DNA from: Hordeum vulgare subsp. vulgare | Lineage: Eukaryota; Streptophyta; Magnoliopsida; Poales; Poaceae | DNA length: 64,000 bases | Reading direction: 5' to 3' | Assembly (NCBI RefSeq): GCF_904849725.1 | Contig: NC_058520.1 | Span: 326,069,186 to 326,133,185 of the forward strand | Part shown: positions 21,449 to 33,644 of the stretch, piece by piece | Layout: each line of letters opens with the position of its first letter | Numbering within the stretch: the stretch's first letter is position 1 | Translations under genes and position numbers: made by a program | The notes under the pieces: model-generated | Databases searched by the model: none | What the model was told of the DNA's origin: nothing | Seen by the model: the letters and a program-made list of their open reading frames with translations, nothing else

Positions 21449-24400
21449 TGCTACCGCAACAAAAGTTCTTCCCCGGCAATGGCGCCAGAGATCCTTCTGT
21501 CGTCTCTTGATCTTGTGTTGGTTTTTCCCTTGAAGAGGAAAGGGTGATGCAGAACAGGAGCACTAAGTATTTCCCTCAGTTTGAGAACCAAGGTATCAAT
21601 CCAGTAGGAGAATCTCGTCAAGTGCAGAGTACCTGCGCAAACACAAAAGAGCTTGCACCCAACGCTATAAAGGGGTTGTCAATCCCGTGAAGATTGATTG
21701 CAAAGTGAGATCTAAAGGCGGAAAGTGCAACAGAGAAAAGTGTATGGCTGAAAATATGGTGTGGAGTAGACCCGGGGGCCATAGTGTTCACTAGAGGCTT
21801 CTCTCAAAATAGCAAATATTATGGTGGATGAACAAATTACTGTCAAGCAATTGATAGAACCGCGCAAAGTCATGACGATATCTAAGGCAATGATCATACA
21901 TATAGGCATCACGTCCAAGACAAGTAGACCGATACTTTCTGCATCTACTACTATTACTCCACACGTCGACCGCTATCCAGCATGCATCTAGTGTATTGAG
22001 TTCATGACGAACAGAGTAACGCCTTAAGCAAGATGACATGATGTAGAGGGATAAACTCAAACCAATGATGAAAACCCCATCTTTTTACCCTTGATGGGAA
22101 CAACACCATGCGTGCCTCGCTACCCCTTCTTTCACTGGGTGAGGTCATCGCACGGTATGAACCCAAAACCAAGCAATTCTCCCATTGCAAGAATCATAGA
22201 TCTAGTTGGCCAAACAAAACCCACAACTCGAATAGAATTACAAGGATATGAAATCATGCATAAGAGAGATCAGAAGAAACTCAAATAAGATTCATAGATA
22301 ATGATCATAAATCCACAATTCATCAGATCTCGACAAACACACCGCAAAAGAAGATTACATCGGATAGATCTCCATGAAGATCATGGAGAACTTTGTATTG
22401 AAGATCCAAGAGAGAGAAGAAGTCGTCTAGCTACTAGCTATGGACTCGTAGGTCTATGGTGAACTACTCACGTATCATCCGAGAGGTCATAGTTTTGATG
22501 AAGAAGCTCTCTGTGTCCGAATCCCCCCTCCGGCTGGGCACCAGAACGTGCCCCAGATGGGATCTTGCGGAGACAGAACCTCGCGGCGGCGGAAAAGTAC
22601 TTTCGATGATCTCTTGATTTTTTCTTGGATTTTAGGGAATTTATAGGCGAAAGACCTAGGGGAGAGGTGTCCCAAGGAACCAACAAGCCAGGGAGGCGTG
22701 CCCCCTGGCCATGGCTAGGGGGCTTGTGGGGTCCGTGCAGGCCCCCTTCCCTAATTCTCAGGCTTCCCGATATTTTTCTATTTCAGAAAAAATCTTTTTG
22801 GCAGTTTCCTTCCGTTTGGACTCCGTTCAAAATCCTCCTCTAGAAGGGGTCAAAAATATGGAAAAAATAGGAACTGGCACTTTGTCGGGACCCTGATCCT
22901 GAGTCATAAGAACCTAGCCTGTAACACATCACATCACTTTGTGGCCTCATGCACGGTAAACTCCACGGCTGCCAACTTACCTTGGCCGGGACCGTTTGCG
23001 TCTTTTGGCTCACGTATATGAATATGTTGCTAGCGTTCAAACGACAAAGAACCCGGGTCGACATGACTAGTTATAAACCCCAGCTGTAAAACCGTACAGG
23101 GACAGGCATACATAACCCAGCAAAGCAGGTGTCGGTCATCAGCGTGTGTAGACGAGTCGTAGCAAGCTACAAGGACTCCATTACACCGCGTGACATTTCC
23201 CCAAGGGGACAGACACAACAGCAAAGAAGGATACATGCCGGTCAATCAATGTGTTCCGAGCATTAGCAAACTACCAAGGCTCGATGGAATCACAAAGAGG
23301 CATTTCCCTGTAAAGAGTACTACTAGGTGTCGAATCCCACACATATAATGCATTTCAAACATACACACATTATGCACGATATGTGTAGATACAACATGGC
23401 ATCACAACATAACTCTATGACTCAAGCATTTATTAAAGACTCATAAGAGTCAACATAGTATGATATTACAAACAGGGGTCTCGTGACCCGACACTCAAGT
23501 CATACAAACAACAAGCGGAAGCAAATCATGTCTGGGTACAGACATCTACTAAAAGTGGCTAGAAGAGCCTGAAAAGCTACTACGACCCTACCAAAGGAGC
23601 TAGACCTCTGTCTGGGATTCCCAAGCTATTCCGGTCAACATCGAACACATCGCGTAGAACCTTTTAATGAGTCTAAGTCTTCTCTGCAAAAACATAAATA
23701 AAGCAACCGTGAGTACAAAGGTACTCAACAAGTCTTACATCAGAACTATCTACATATGCATCATGTTTCAATGAAAGGATTGTGGGGTTTGATTACAGCA
23801 AGCCAGCTTTGACTCTTGGCTAACCTGTACTACGACTACAAGTTCTTTCTTTGAGGTGGGATAGCGCACACGAGTCCACATATTCACCAATGCAATACAC
23901 CACTATGGATCCACTCTCGTCTCCCAACGAGAAGGCCTTCCATAGCACTCACACTTATCTTGCATGTTTTAGAGTATCCATTTAAATTGTCTATGTACCA
24001 CGTAATGTTTCCAAGTAGTCCATAACCGAGGACGCGACTATTCGAACAGATTGAATCACCCTGCAGGGGTATACTTCTTCACAGATGCTCTCACCACTTA
24101 TCACCATATGCACGTCATGCATCTCGGCAACCTTCAAGCGGAAGCACTGGCGTGGGTGTCGGCCACGACCGTTAACCACACAAGACCCTAGTCCAGGTTT
24201 ATGGCCTATTTGAGACTGAACCCGCAAGGAAGTCCGGCCGAGGTTTCCTCTACGGCCCCAAACGATGCGCGCAGGGTTCCCAAGCCCACCATCCGGGTGC
24301 CACTTGGTACACCGTGCCACTATGTATCTACCGTAGTGAAGCCTACCCCGTCGGGCAGAGCTAAACACGGCCGCCAACACTTTTCCTACAAACACCAAAA

Positions 24401-27093
24401 ACTAATTGCAACTCCTCGACAAAGGTCTAGGCGATTAATAAGACGAGAGGGTCAATTAAGTATCCCAATGTGTGGTAGTATCTTGTCTTGGATAACACAC
24501 ACAGAACTCAGTTCTTAAGGACGGTCCCAATGAGACAACCCACCATGTACTTCTACATGGCCTCTCATCGCTACCTTTACCAAATCAGATTCAAACCTTT
24601 ACTCTCACACTATAGGACATGAACACAACCATTCCGATTCATCATCCAGACGGATCAGACCCGACACGACTCTAAGCATAGAAGGCATTGTAAACAAGCA
24701 TGGATGAGTAAGCACATCAAGGCTCAAGCAGTTGCTACTCATGCTAAATGGTTTCAACTATTTACTGTGACAAAATCAGGCCATGCAAAGGAATGGGTTC
24801 AACTACCGATAACATGTACAGTTGAATCGTGTTTGTCCTAATGCAGTAAAAGAGAACATGAGCGAGAGAGTGGGTTTATTTCAATATGCTCAAGGGGGTT
24901 TGCTTGCCTGACACGTTTGAAGATAGCAATGAGTCTTCATCAATGTCAACGATCACATCGTCGGAAAGATCGTCTACAGGGAGGGAACAACACATGCAAA
25001 CAAGAAAAGAACAACAATCACTTCACGGAAATGCAACACTATGATGCATGCTCAAGACATGAAATGAAAGGTGGCAGGGCTAATGTGGCTATCATTTCTT
25101 AAGTTGAAGTTGGTTTGAATTAGGATCCAAGCATCACTTCAAGCCGAGTATCTTTCCAAGTACCCTTATAATTGATTCGACCCGATGCTCATAACAAATT
25201 GTTCCAACATGCATGGGGTTAGTATTTTGAGGTACTATTTTGCATTGACTAATGTTTGGTCATAACAGTTGAAGTGGAAATCAAATAAGTATCAATTTCC
25301 TACTCCAAACTATTTATTAAATTTACCCTATTCATCATTTTGCCTATTTGGTGTTGTTAACTTTTTCAAACATGCATGAAAATGCCATAATCATATTCTT
25401 TGGATTTTTCTGATCCTTTTTCATATATAAATTATTTTCATTGGACTTACAGATTATTTTCTATGAATTTTAGAAGTTTTAGACATTTCTAGAATTATTT
25501 TATAATCAGAAAGTACTATTATTGCATCACCACTGACGTCAGCAGGTCAACTGGCCGGCCAGGTCAAACCTGACAGCCAGGGCCCACTAGTCAGTGACAC
25601 ACATGTTAAGAACAGTTTAATTTTAATCTTTTATTCCTAATTAGGGTCTGGGCCCACTGTCACTGAGTCTTTAGGTTAATTAATCTGGTTAGTTAATTTT
25701 GTGATTGACTTAATTTAAACAGGGCTAGGCCCCACCTGTCTGTGACTCAGGGGAGTCAACCCACTGTCATAGGGGGTCGAGACCACCGGCGGCTCAACGC
25801 CGACGACTACAGACGCGGCGGAGGTCATCGGAAAATACCTACGGGCATCCATTTCGGTCGCGGTTTGGCTCTACGGCTAGCTGAGGAAACGCAGCATCCG
25901 TTCTAAACAAGCCACGGGCCAGGAGGTGGCCGGAGCGAGGCCGGCGACGACCTCGGGCGGTGGTCAGAGTCGGCCATGGTGGGGGTTGGTGCTAGAGGGC
26001 AGGAACGGAGGGGGAGAGCATAGGAGGAGGCACAGGAGCTCACGGCGAACCCATTTCTGGCATCGGGGACGAAGGGGAGGCTCGGAGCAGGCCGAATCGA
26101 CGACGGCGGATCCGGTGACCGGAGGGAGAAACGACGGCGATGGCGACGCTGCGGGGCTCGGGAGCTCGGAGAAGTTGATGGAGAGGAGCAACTCGTCAAG
26201 GCGGAGGTGTGGAGCGCGACAGGGCAACGAGGGGCCGGAGGGCACGGTGGTGAGCTCGAGCCCGAGCTCACTAATGGGGGCAGAAGAAAGTGAGAGCAGG
26301 GCAGAGGAGAGGGAGAGAAATGGAGAGGAGGGGGAGGAGATCGGGACGGCTCTCCCGAGCCTATCCTAGCCACGAGGTCGGCGGGGAGGCCAGACAGGCA
26401 GGAGGCGCGGCGCTCTCACGAGCTCACCGTCCCCTGCTTCTCCTCTGCCTTCTGGCAAGAGGTAGAAGACAGGGGTGCCCCTCGTGGGCTGGGCAAGCAG
26501 GTGAGGACAGGATAGATTCTCTCTCTCTCTTCTTTTCTATTTTTGTTTTATTTTCTTTCTGGCATTTAGATTTAGGATTTTAATAAAACATTTAATCATT
26601 TTATAAAACCCTAAAATAGTATTATGTGACAGTAATAAAAATAATCAATGCCACAAAATAGTTTCAACATTTTTGAAACTTTTATTTTAAAAGAAAACAA
26701 AATAACTCCATTCCAAAAAGTTATTTAATCCAATCAAAATTCATGTTCATAAGTTCCTGTGACTTAGAAATTTGGTTTGACAAATTTATTCCCTGTCACT
26801 ATTTTCTCAAATGTTTGGAACATTTTTCTGGTTCCTTTTAAGGTAATATTTTTATTGCCTTTTTGTCAATTTCAACTTATTTGGCTTGATCACTTCCATT
26901 TCCAGATTCAATGAAATTTGAATGCATGCATGAAATGCAATGGCAAGCAAGGCAAACTTGGGCTGTGACACACTTGGCACTGAGTTAATAAGTTAGTCCC
27001 AAAAAATATATAAAAGGCATGCAAAACATCCAAAGTTTGACAAGATAATAGCATGAAACCATCAAAAATTATAGATACGTTGGAGTCGTATCA
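21449..27093 (-). repeat. Z 3' LTR, split by solo LTR S
   Basis: It begins TGCTACCGCAACAAAAG and ends gagtcgtatca. Within the first 40 bases it contains a full PBS-like copy, tccccggcaatggcgcca (21470-21487). The TATA-like site is at 22635-22649 on the minus strand. The LTR is interrupted after 22882 and resumes at 26976. Confidence 0.85.
22883..26970. mobile_element. S: 4.1 kb solo LTR (long-LTR gypsy type)
   Basis: The segment starts TGTCGGGACC, ends GGCTGTGACA and is flanked by perfect CACTT copies (22878-22882 and 26971-26975), interrupting Z's LTR. Inverted ends TGTC/GACA, the 4.1 kb size, and the absence of a PBS, polypurine tract or polymerase fit a solo LTR left by LTR-LTR recombination. 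Long LTRs of this kind are known from Triticeae gypsy families such as Sukkula, Sumana and Erika; the exact family was not checked. A GC-rich block at 25780-26510 ends in a TC microsatellite (26518-26535). ORFs there are open on both strands and look compositional. Orientation is not assigned. Confidence 0.8.
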
Positions 27094-27108
27094 AGCATCC
27101 CCAAGCTT
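27094..27108 (-). other. Z polypurine tract
   Basis: The minus strand AAGCTTGGGGATGCT abuts the 3' LTR, identical to E1's tract. Confidence 0.7.
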
Positions 27109-29778
27109 AACTCATGCTCGTCCTTGAGTAGGGAAGTGATAAAGAATGAATTTTTTATGTGTAAAGCTACCTAGCATAGTTGTCCTTTGTAACTTCTTTC
27201 ATGTGACATGAATGTTCATATCTGTAAGATTCAAAACAATAGTTATCTATTGACATGAAAATAATAATACTTCAAGCAAACTAGCAAGGTAATCATGAAC
27301 TTTCAAAATAACAAGGCCAAGGAAAGTTATCCCTACAAAATCATATAGTCTAGCTATGCTCCATCATCCTCACACAAATAATGTAAATCATGCGCAACCC
27401 CGGTATTGTCCAAGTAATAGTTTTCACACTCTTACTTTCTTAAACTTTTTATAACTATCACGCAATATATGAGCGTGAGCCATGGATATAACACTATAGG
27501 TGGAATAGAGTGTGGTGGTGGTCGTGAGAAAAAAGGAGGAGATGGTCACATTGACTTGGCATATCAAAGGGCTATGGAGATGCCCATTAATAGATATCAA
27601 TGTGAATGAGTAGAGATTGCCATACAAGAGATGCACTAGAGCTATAAATATGTGAAAGCTCAAAAGTAGTACTAGTGGGTGTGCATGCAACTTGCTTGCC
27701 CACGAAGACCTAGGGCAATTTTGAGGAAGCCCATCATTGGAATATACAAGCCAAGTTATATAATGAAGATTCCCACTATCATATGGTGGTGACAAAGCAA
27801 GAAGCTCTCAATCATGAAGAACATGGTGCTATTATGAAGCACAAGTGTGGAAAACGAAGTAGCATTGTCCCTTCTCTCTTTTTTTCTTTTTTTGGGGCTC
27901 TTAGGCCTCTTTTTTTATCTTTTCCTTATTTTATTTTTGGGCTCTTTGGCCTCTTTTTTCCCTCACATGGGACAATGCTCTAATAATGATGATCATCACA
28001 CTTTTATTTACTCACAGCTCAAAGCTCAAAACGATGATGACTCTATAGGAAATGCCTCGGGCAGTGTACCGGATGTGCAACGATCTAGCTTGGCGTATGA
28101 CATTGGAACATCTCTCTAGCTATCTTACGATCATGCAATGGCAATATGAGTGTGACGGTACAAGTCATGAGACGGAACGGTGGGAGTTGCATGGCAATAT
28201 ATCTCGGAATGGCTATGAAAATGCCATAGTAGGTAGGTATGGTGGTTGTTTTGAGGAAGGCATATGGTGGGTTTGTGCACCGGCGAGAATTGCGCGGCAC
28301 TAGAGAGGCTAGCAATGGTGGAAGGTGAAAGTGCATCTATACCATGGACTCACATTAGTCATGAAGAACTCACATACTTGTTGCGGAATTTTTTATTAGT
28401 AATCGAAACAAAGTGCTAAACGCATACTCCTAGGGGAAGGGTTGGTAGGTGTTAACCATCGCGCGTTCCCGACCTCAACACAAAGGATGACAATCAATAG
28501 ATCAATTATGCTCCTACTTCCTAACATAGCCGTTCACCATACGTGCATGCTACGGGAATCACTAACTTCAACACAAGTATTTCTAGATTCACAACACCCA
28601 ACTAACATAACTCTTAATATTACCAAATCCACGTCTCAAAACTAATTGAGAGGAATCAAAACTTCTCTTTCTACTCAATGCACATGAATATGGAGGTTTT
28701 TGTATCCTCTTTGGGTACCTATCACCTTTGTAACTACTTTCATAGCATAAGCCAACTACCAAGTAACGCACCGCTGTGTTCTAAAAGATCTAAGTGAAGC
28801 ACACAGAGCAAAATTATCTAGCTCAAAAGATATAAGTGAAGCACTATTAGCATTCTAGCAAAATCACAATGAGTGCATGTCTACCTCTAAAGGTGTGCAG
28901 CAAGGATGATTGTGACACAACAAAAATAAAATACTCCTAAGATACAAGACGCTCCAAGCAAAACACATATCATGTGGTGAATAAAAATATAGCTCCAAGT
29001 AATGTTACCGATGGTTTGAAGACGAAAGAGGGGATGCCTTCCCGGGATATCCCCAAGCTTAGGCTTTTTGGTGTCCTTGAATTTGGCTTGGGATGCCTTG
29101 GGCATCCCCAAGCTTGAGCTCTTTCCATTCCTTATATCTTTGTTCATGAGAACATCACCCAAAACTTGAAAATGTCACAACACAAAACTTAAACACAAAC
29201 TCATGATATCATTAGCACAAGAAAACAAACTACCACCTCTTTAGGTACTGTAGAAAACTTGAATTATATTTATATTGGTGTTGGGCTACTGTATTCTCAC
29301 TTTTCCATGGCTAGTACCCCCCCCCCCCCCCCGATACTAACCATAGTTTCATCAAAACAAGCAACCAACTCAACAAAAACAGAATCTGTCAAAAACAGAC
29401 CAGTGTGTAGCAATCTATATACTTCGTATACTTATGGTACCTCAAAAATTCTGAAAAATTACGAATCCGTGGGAAAAAGGCATATCAACTAGAAGAAAAA
29501 TAATAATCAACTCACAATCTCTTTCTGAATAAAAATGAAAAATCATCTCGGGAGCGAAAAGTTTCTGTCTTTTTCCAGCAGGATCAAACAACCATTACCA
29601 AAATTATCATAAAGGTTTTGCTTGGCTCAAACACAAAAAGAAACACAAAAAACACAATAACAACAGAATTATGATGGTGTGGATGCAACAAAACAAAAAG
29701 AAAAAGGTAAATTCATAGGGTTGCCTCCCAACAAGCGCTATTGTTTAACGCCCTTAGCTAGGCATAAAAGCGATAGAA
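27109..29778 (-). other. Z non-coding 3' internal region
   Basis: It is homologous to the corresponding parts of E1, X and W. It contains PPT-like blocks at 29049-29060 and 29103-29115, a run of 16 cytosines at 29317-29332, and pyrimidine-rich tracts near 27878-27960. Only short chance ORFs occur. Its conservation without coding potential suggests a packaging or replication role, which is inference. Confidence 0.65.
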
Positions 29779-31851
29779 TCACGTATCGTCGTCTTTGGTG
29801 CTCAAACCATAAGTGGCCCTCATCATGGATTCATAAGGAAATCTTATTTTCTTTCTAGGAAAGTGCTCCATGCCCTTCTTCAACGGAAATTGAAATCTAA
29901 TATTCCCTTCCTTCATATCGATGATAGCACCGATAGTCCTTAGGAAAGGTCTACCAAGAATAATAGGGCATGTAGGATTGCAATCAAAGTCAAGCAGAAT
30001 GAAATCCACGGGCACATAGTTCTAATTGCAATAATAATAACATCATTGATCCTTCCCATGGGTTTCTTGATAGTAGAATCCGCAAGATGCAAATTAAGAG
30101 AACACTCTTCAATCTTATTAAAACCCAAAACATCACATAAAGACTTTGGAATCGCGGAACACTAGCACCCAAATCACACAAAGCATTGCATTCATAGTTT
30201 TTGATTTTGATTTTGGTAGTAGGTTCCCACTCATCATGAAGCTTTCTAGGGATAGAGACTTCCAATTCAACTTTCTCTTCAAGAGATTTTATCATGGCTT
30301 CGATGATATGATCGGTAAAGGCCTTGTTTTGGCTATAAGCGTGTGGAGAGTTCAGCATGGATTGCATCAAGGAAATGCATTCAATCAAGGAGCAACTATC
30401 ATAATTGAATTCCTTGAAATCCAAAGCATTAATTTCATTACTAGTCAAAGTTTTAATATCTTCTACTCCACTTTCAATGCTTTTAGCATCAAGATAGATG
30501 GACTCCGAATCATTGGGACACTTTTCAACCAAAGTGGATTCATATCCAGACCCATAATCATTAGGTTTGACACAAGAAAACAAAGATTTAATGGGAGTCA
30601 CACCAAGCACTTTGAGATCTTCGTGATTCTTATCACGGGAACACGCCTTTTTAAGCCATTCATGTCTAGCACGAATTTGGGCGGTTCTTTCTTTGCTCTC
30701 AATCATGGAAACACAAATAGCTTTCAAAGTTTCATCCATATTGATCTTGGGAGGAGCATATCTAAATTTCAAAGCATCAACATCACTAGACATTCTATCA
30801 ACGCTCTTAGCCAAATCGTCAATTTTGAGTAGTTTCTCCTCTATGGACGCATTGAAATTTTTTTCCGAGTTGATGAAATCTTTGATATTACTCTCTAGAT
30901 CAGAGGGTAATATATTGTAATTTCCATGAGTATTGTTCTAGGAGTTGCCAAAGTTATAGAGGAGTTACTAGGAAAAGGCCTAGGAACAAAGTTTCCTCTA
31001 AAAGCATTGTTGTTGCCAAAATTATTCCTACCAACAAAATTAACGTCCAAGCTAGAGTTGCTACTCTCAATCAAAGAAGACAAGGGCATATCATTAGGAT
31101 ATAAAGGAGCACTTCTACTAGCAACCAAATTCATTAACTCATCCATCTTAGCACTCAATGAGTTAATTTCTTCTATAGCGTGTACCTTCTTACTAGTAGG
31201 TGACCTTTCAATGTGCCACTGAGAGTAGTTCGTCATGATATTGTCTAGGAGTTTTGTGGCTTCTCCTAACGTGATTTCCATGAACGTTCCACCTGAGGCG
31301 GAGTCTAATATATTTCTAGAACCGAAATTCAAGCCAGCGTAGAAGATTTGTATAATCATCCAAAGACTCAAGCCATGAGCAGGACAATTTCTAATCATCA
31401 ATTTCATTCTCTCCCAAGATTGTGCAACGAGTTCATGATCAAGTTGCTTAAAATTCATGATATCATTACGGAGAGAGATAATCTTAGCCGGCGGAAAATA
31501 CTTGGATATATAAGCATCTTTGCACTTATCCCAAGAATCGATACTATTTTTGGGCAAAGACGAAAACCAAGTTTTTGCTCGATCTCGCAACACGAAAGGA
31601 AAAAGCTTCAATTTAATCACATAATTATCCACATCTCTCTTCTTTTGCATATCGCAAAGCTCAATGAAGGTGTTAAGATGGGATGCGGCATCCTCACTAG
31701 GAAGGCCGGAAAATTGCTCCTTCATAACAAGATTCAGCAAAGCGGCGTTGATTTCGTATGACTCCGCACTAGTGGCAGGAGCAATTGGAGTACTAATTAA
31801 ATCATTATTATTAGTATTCGAGATTTCACAAAGTTTGGTGTTTTCGGTCAT
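29779..31851 (-). pseudogene. gag-pro: Z gag-protease polyprotein (two frameshifts)
   Basis: The likely start is ATG at 31851 ('MTENTKLCEISNTNNN'); the longer upstream frame is leader. The capsid is well kept for about 300 codons: 'FIELCDMQKKRDVDNYVI', 'LKLFPFVLRDRAKTWF', 'SLPKNSIDSWDKCKDAYISK', 'SQWHIERSPTSKKV'. A frameshift near 30950 moves to the next frame ('MSSDVDALKFRYAPPKINMD'), which reaches the protease site 'CDLGASV' (30178-30161). A second frameshift near 30150 leads to 'GRPFLRTIGAIIDMKEG' (about 29960-29915), and the protein ends 'TYGLSTKDDDT'. No zinc knuckle is seen. The domain order is complete for gag-protease; polymerase would have to come from another element. Confidence 0.85.
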
Positions 31852-32055
31852 GGTGACTTCAGCAAGCAAGCAAGCACACAAGCGAACAAGGAGCAAGCTA
31901 GAAAAAAAAGGCGAACAAAAAGGCGAACGAAAAAGGCAAACGAAAAAGGCAAATTGGTGAAGTGGGGGAGAGGAAAACGAGAGGCAACTGACAAACAAAG
32001 TAAATGCAAGAGATGAGTTTGCGACACTTACTTGGATGAGTTCTTGACTTGATCC

Positions 32056-32073
32056 TCCCTGGCAACGGCGCCA
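32056..32073 (-). other. Z primer binding site (tRNA-Asp)
   Basis: The plus strand tccctggcaacggcgcca differs by one base from the tRNA-Asp complement. It is 10 bases from the LTR. A second copy, tccccgacaatggtgcca (32105-32122), lies inside the LTR. Confidence 0.8.
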
Positions 32074-32083
32074 GAAATTCTTC

Positions 32084-33639
32084 TGCTACGGAAACAAAAG
32101 TTCTTCCCCGACAATGGTGCCAGAGATCCTTCTGTCGTCTCTTGAGCTTGCCTTGGTTTTTCCCTTGAAGAGGAAAGGGTGATGGAGCAGAGGAGCAGTA
32201 AGTATTTCCCTCAGTTTGAGAACCAAGGTATCAATCCAGTAGGAGAATCTTGTCAACACCAGAGTACCTCCGCAAACACAAAACGGCTTGCACCCAACGC
32301 TATAAAGGGGTTGTCAATCCCTTCAAGATTGATTGCAAAGTGAGATCTGAAAGCGGAAAGTGCAATGAAGAAAAAGTGTAAGTCTGAAAATATGGTGTGG
32401 AGTAGACCCCGGGGCCATAGTGTTCACTAGAGGCTTCTCTCAAAATAGCAAATAATACGGTGTGTGAACAAATTACTGCCGAGCAATTGATAGAACCGCG
32501 CAAAGTCATGACGATATCTAAGGCAATGATCATACATATAGGCATCACGTCTGAGACAAGTAGACCGATACTTTCTGCATATACTGCTATTACTCCACAC
32601 ATCGACCGCTATCCAGCATGCATCTAGTGTATTGAGTTCATGACGAACAGAGTAATGCCTTAAGCAAGATGACATGATGTAGAGGGATAAACTCAGACCA
32701 ATGATGAAAACCCCATCTTTTTACCCTTGATGGCAACAACACGATGCGTGCCTCGCTACCCCTTCTATCACTGTGTGAGGTCACCGCATGGTATGAACCC
32801 AAAACCAAGCACTTCTCCCATTGCAAGAATCATAGATCTATTTGGCCAAACAAAACCCACAATTCGAATAGAATTACAAGGATATGAAATCATGCATAAG
32901 AGAGTTCAGAAGAAACTCCAATAATATTCATAGATAATTTGATCATAAATCCACAATTCATCAGATCTCGACAAACACACCGCAAAAGAAGATTACATCG
33001 GATAGATCTCCATGAAGATCATGGAGAAATTTGTATTGAAGATCCAAGAGAGAGAAGAAGCCATCTAGCTACTAGCTATGGACCCATAGGTCTATGGTGA
33101 TCTACTCACGCATCATCGGAGAGGTCATGGTGTTCATGAAGAAGCCCTCCGTGTCCGAATTCCCCCTCCGACAGGGTACCAGAACGTGCCCCAGATGGGA
33201 TCTTGCGGAGACAGAAGCTTGCGACGGGGGAAAAGTACTTTCGATGATCTCTTGATTTTTTCTAGGATTTTAGGGAATTTATAGGCGAAAGACCTACGGC
33301 AGAGGTGGCCCAGGGAGCCCACAAGCCAGGGAGGTGCAGGCCCCCCTGGCCGCGGCTAGGGGGCTTGTGGGGTCCCTGCAGGCCCCCTGCCCTCATTCTG
33401 AGGCTTCCCGATTTTTTCTGTTTCGGAAAAAATCTTTTTGGCCATTTCGTTCCGTTTGGACTCCATTCAAAATCCTCCTCTGAAAGGGGTCAAAAACATG
33501 GAAAAAACAGGAACTGGCACTTGGCACTGAGTTAATAAGTTAGTCCCAAAAAATATATAAAAGGCATGCAAAACATCCAAAGTTTGACAAGATAATAGCA
33601 TGAAACCATCAAAAATATAGATACGTTGGAGACGTATAA
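32084..33639 (-). repeat. Z 5' LTR
   Basis: It begins TGCTACGGAAACAAAAG and ends gacgtataa (final C changed to A). It is about 1556 bp, matching the 3' LTR. The TATA-like site on the minus strand at about 33271-33286 would drive Z transcription. Confidence 0.85.
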
Positions 33640-33644
33640 CTATC

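Larger units (their letters stand above)
21449..33639 (-). mobile_element. Element Z: non-autonomous gypsy element with gag-protease only
   Basis: It has both LTRs and a perfect CTATC target-site duplication (21444-21448 and 33640-33644). Read right to left: LTR, PBS, gag, protease, long non-coding region, polypurine tract, LTR. The coding region ends soon after protease; RT, RNase H and integrase are absent rather than just broken, because the non-coding block shared with E1 and X follows directly. LTR lengths without S are about 1550 bp on both sides. The two LTRs differ visibly, so the insertion is not recent. Confidence 0.9.

Noticed and set aside
25903..26373. Overlapping long ORFs on both strands, about 150 aa each
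   Set aside because: Low-complexity Pro/Ser/Arg and Gly/Arg/Glu content mirrors the GC-rich DNA of the S solo LTR; no start context, domain or homologous frame.
29317..29332. Run of 16 cytosines
   Set aside because: A simple homopolymer in non-coding Z sequence; E1 and X have only about five cytosines here. Its length may be a sequencing artefact.
30146..30832. 228-aa plus-strand ORF
   Set aside because: Antisense shadow of the Z gag-protease reading on the minus strand.
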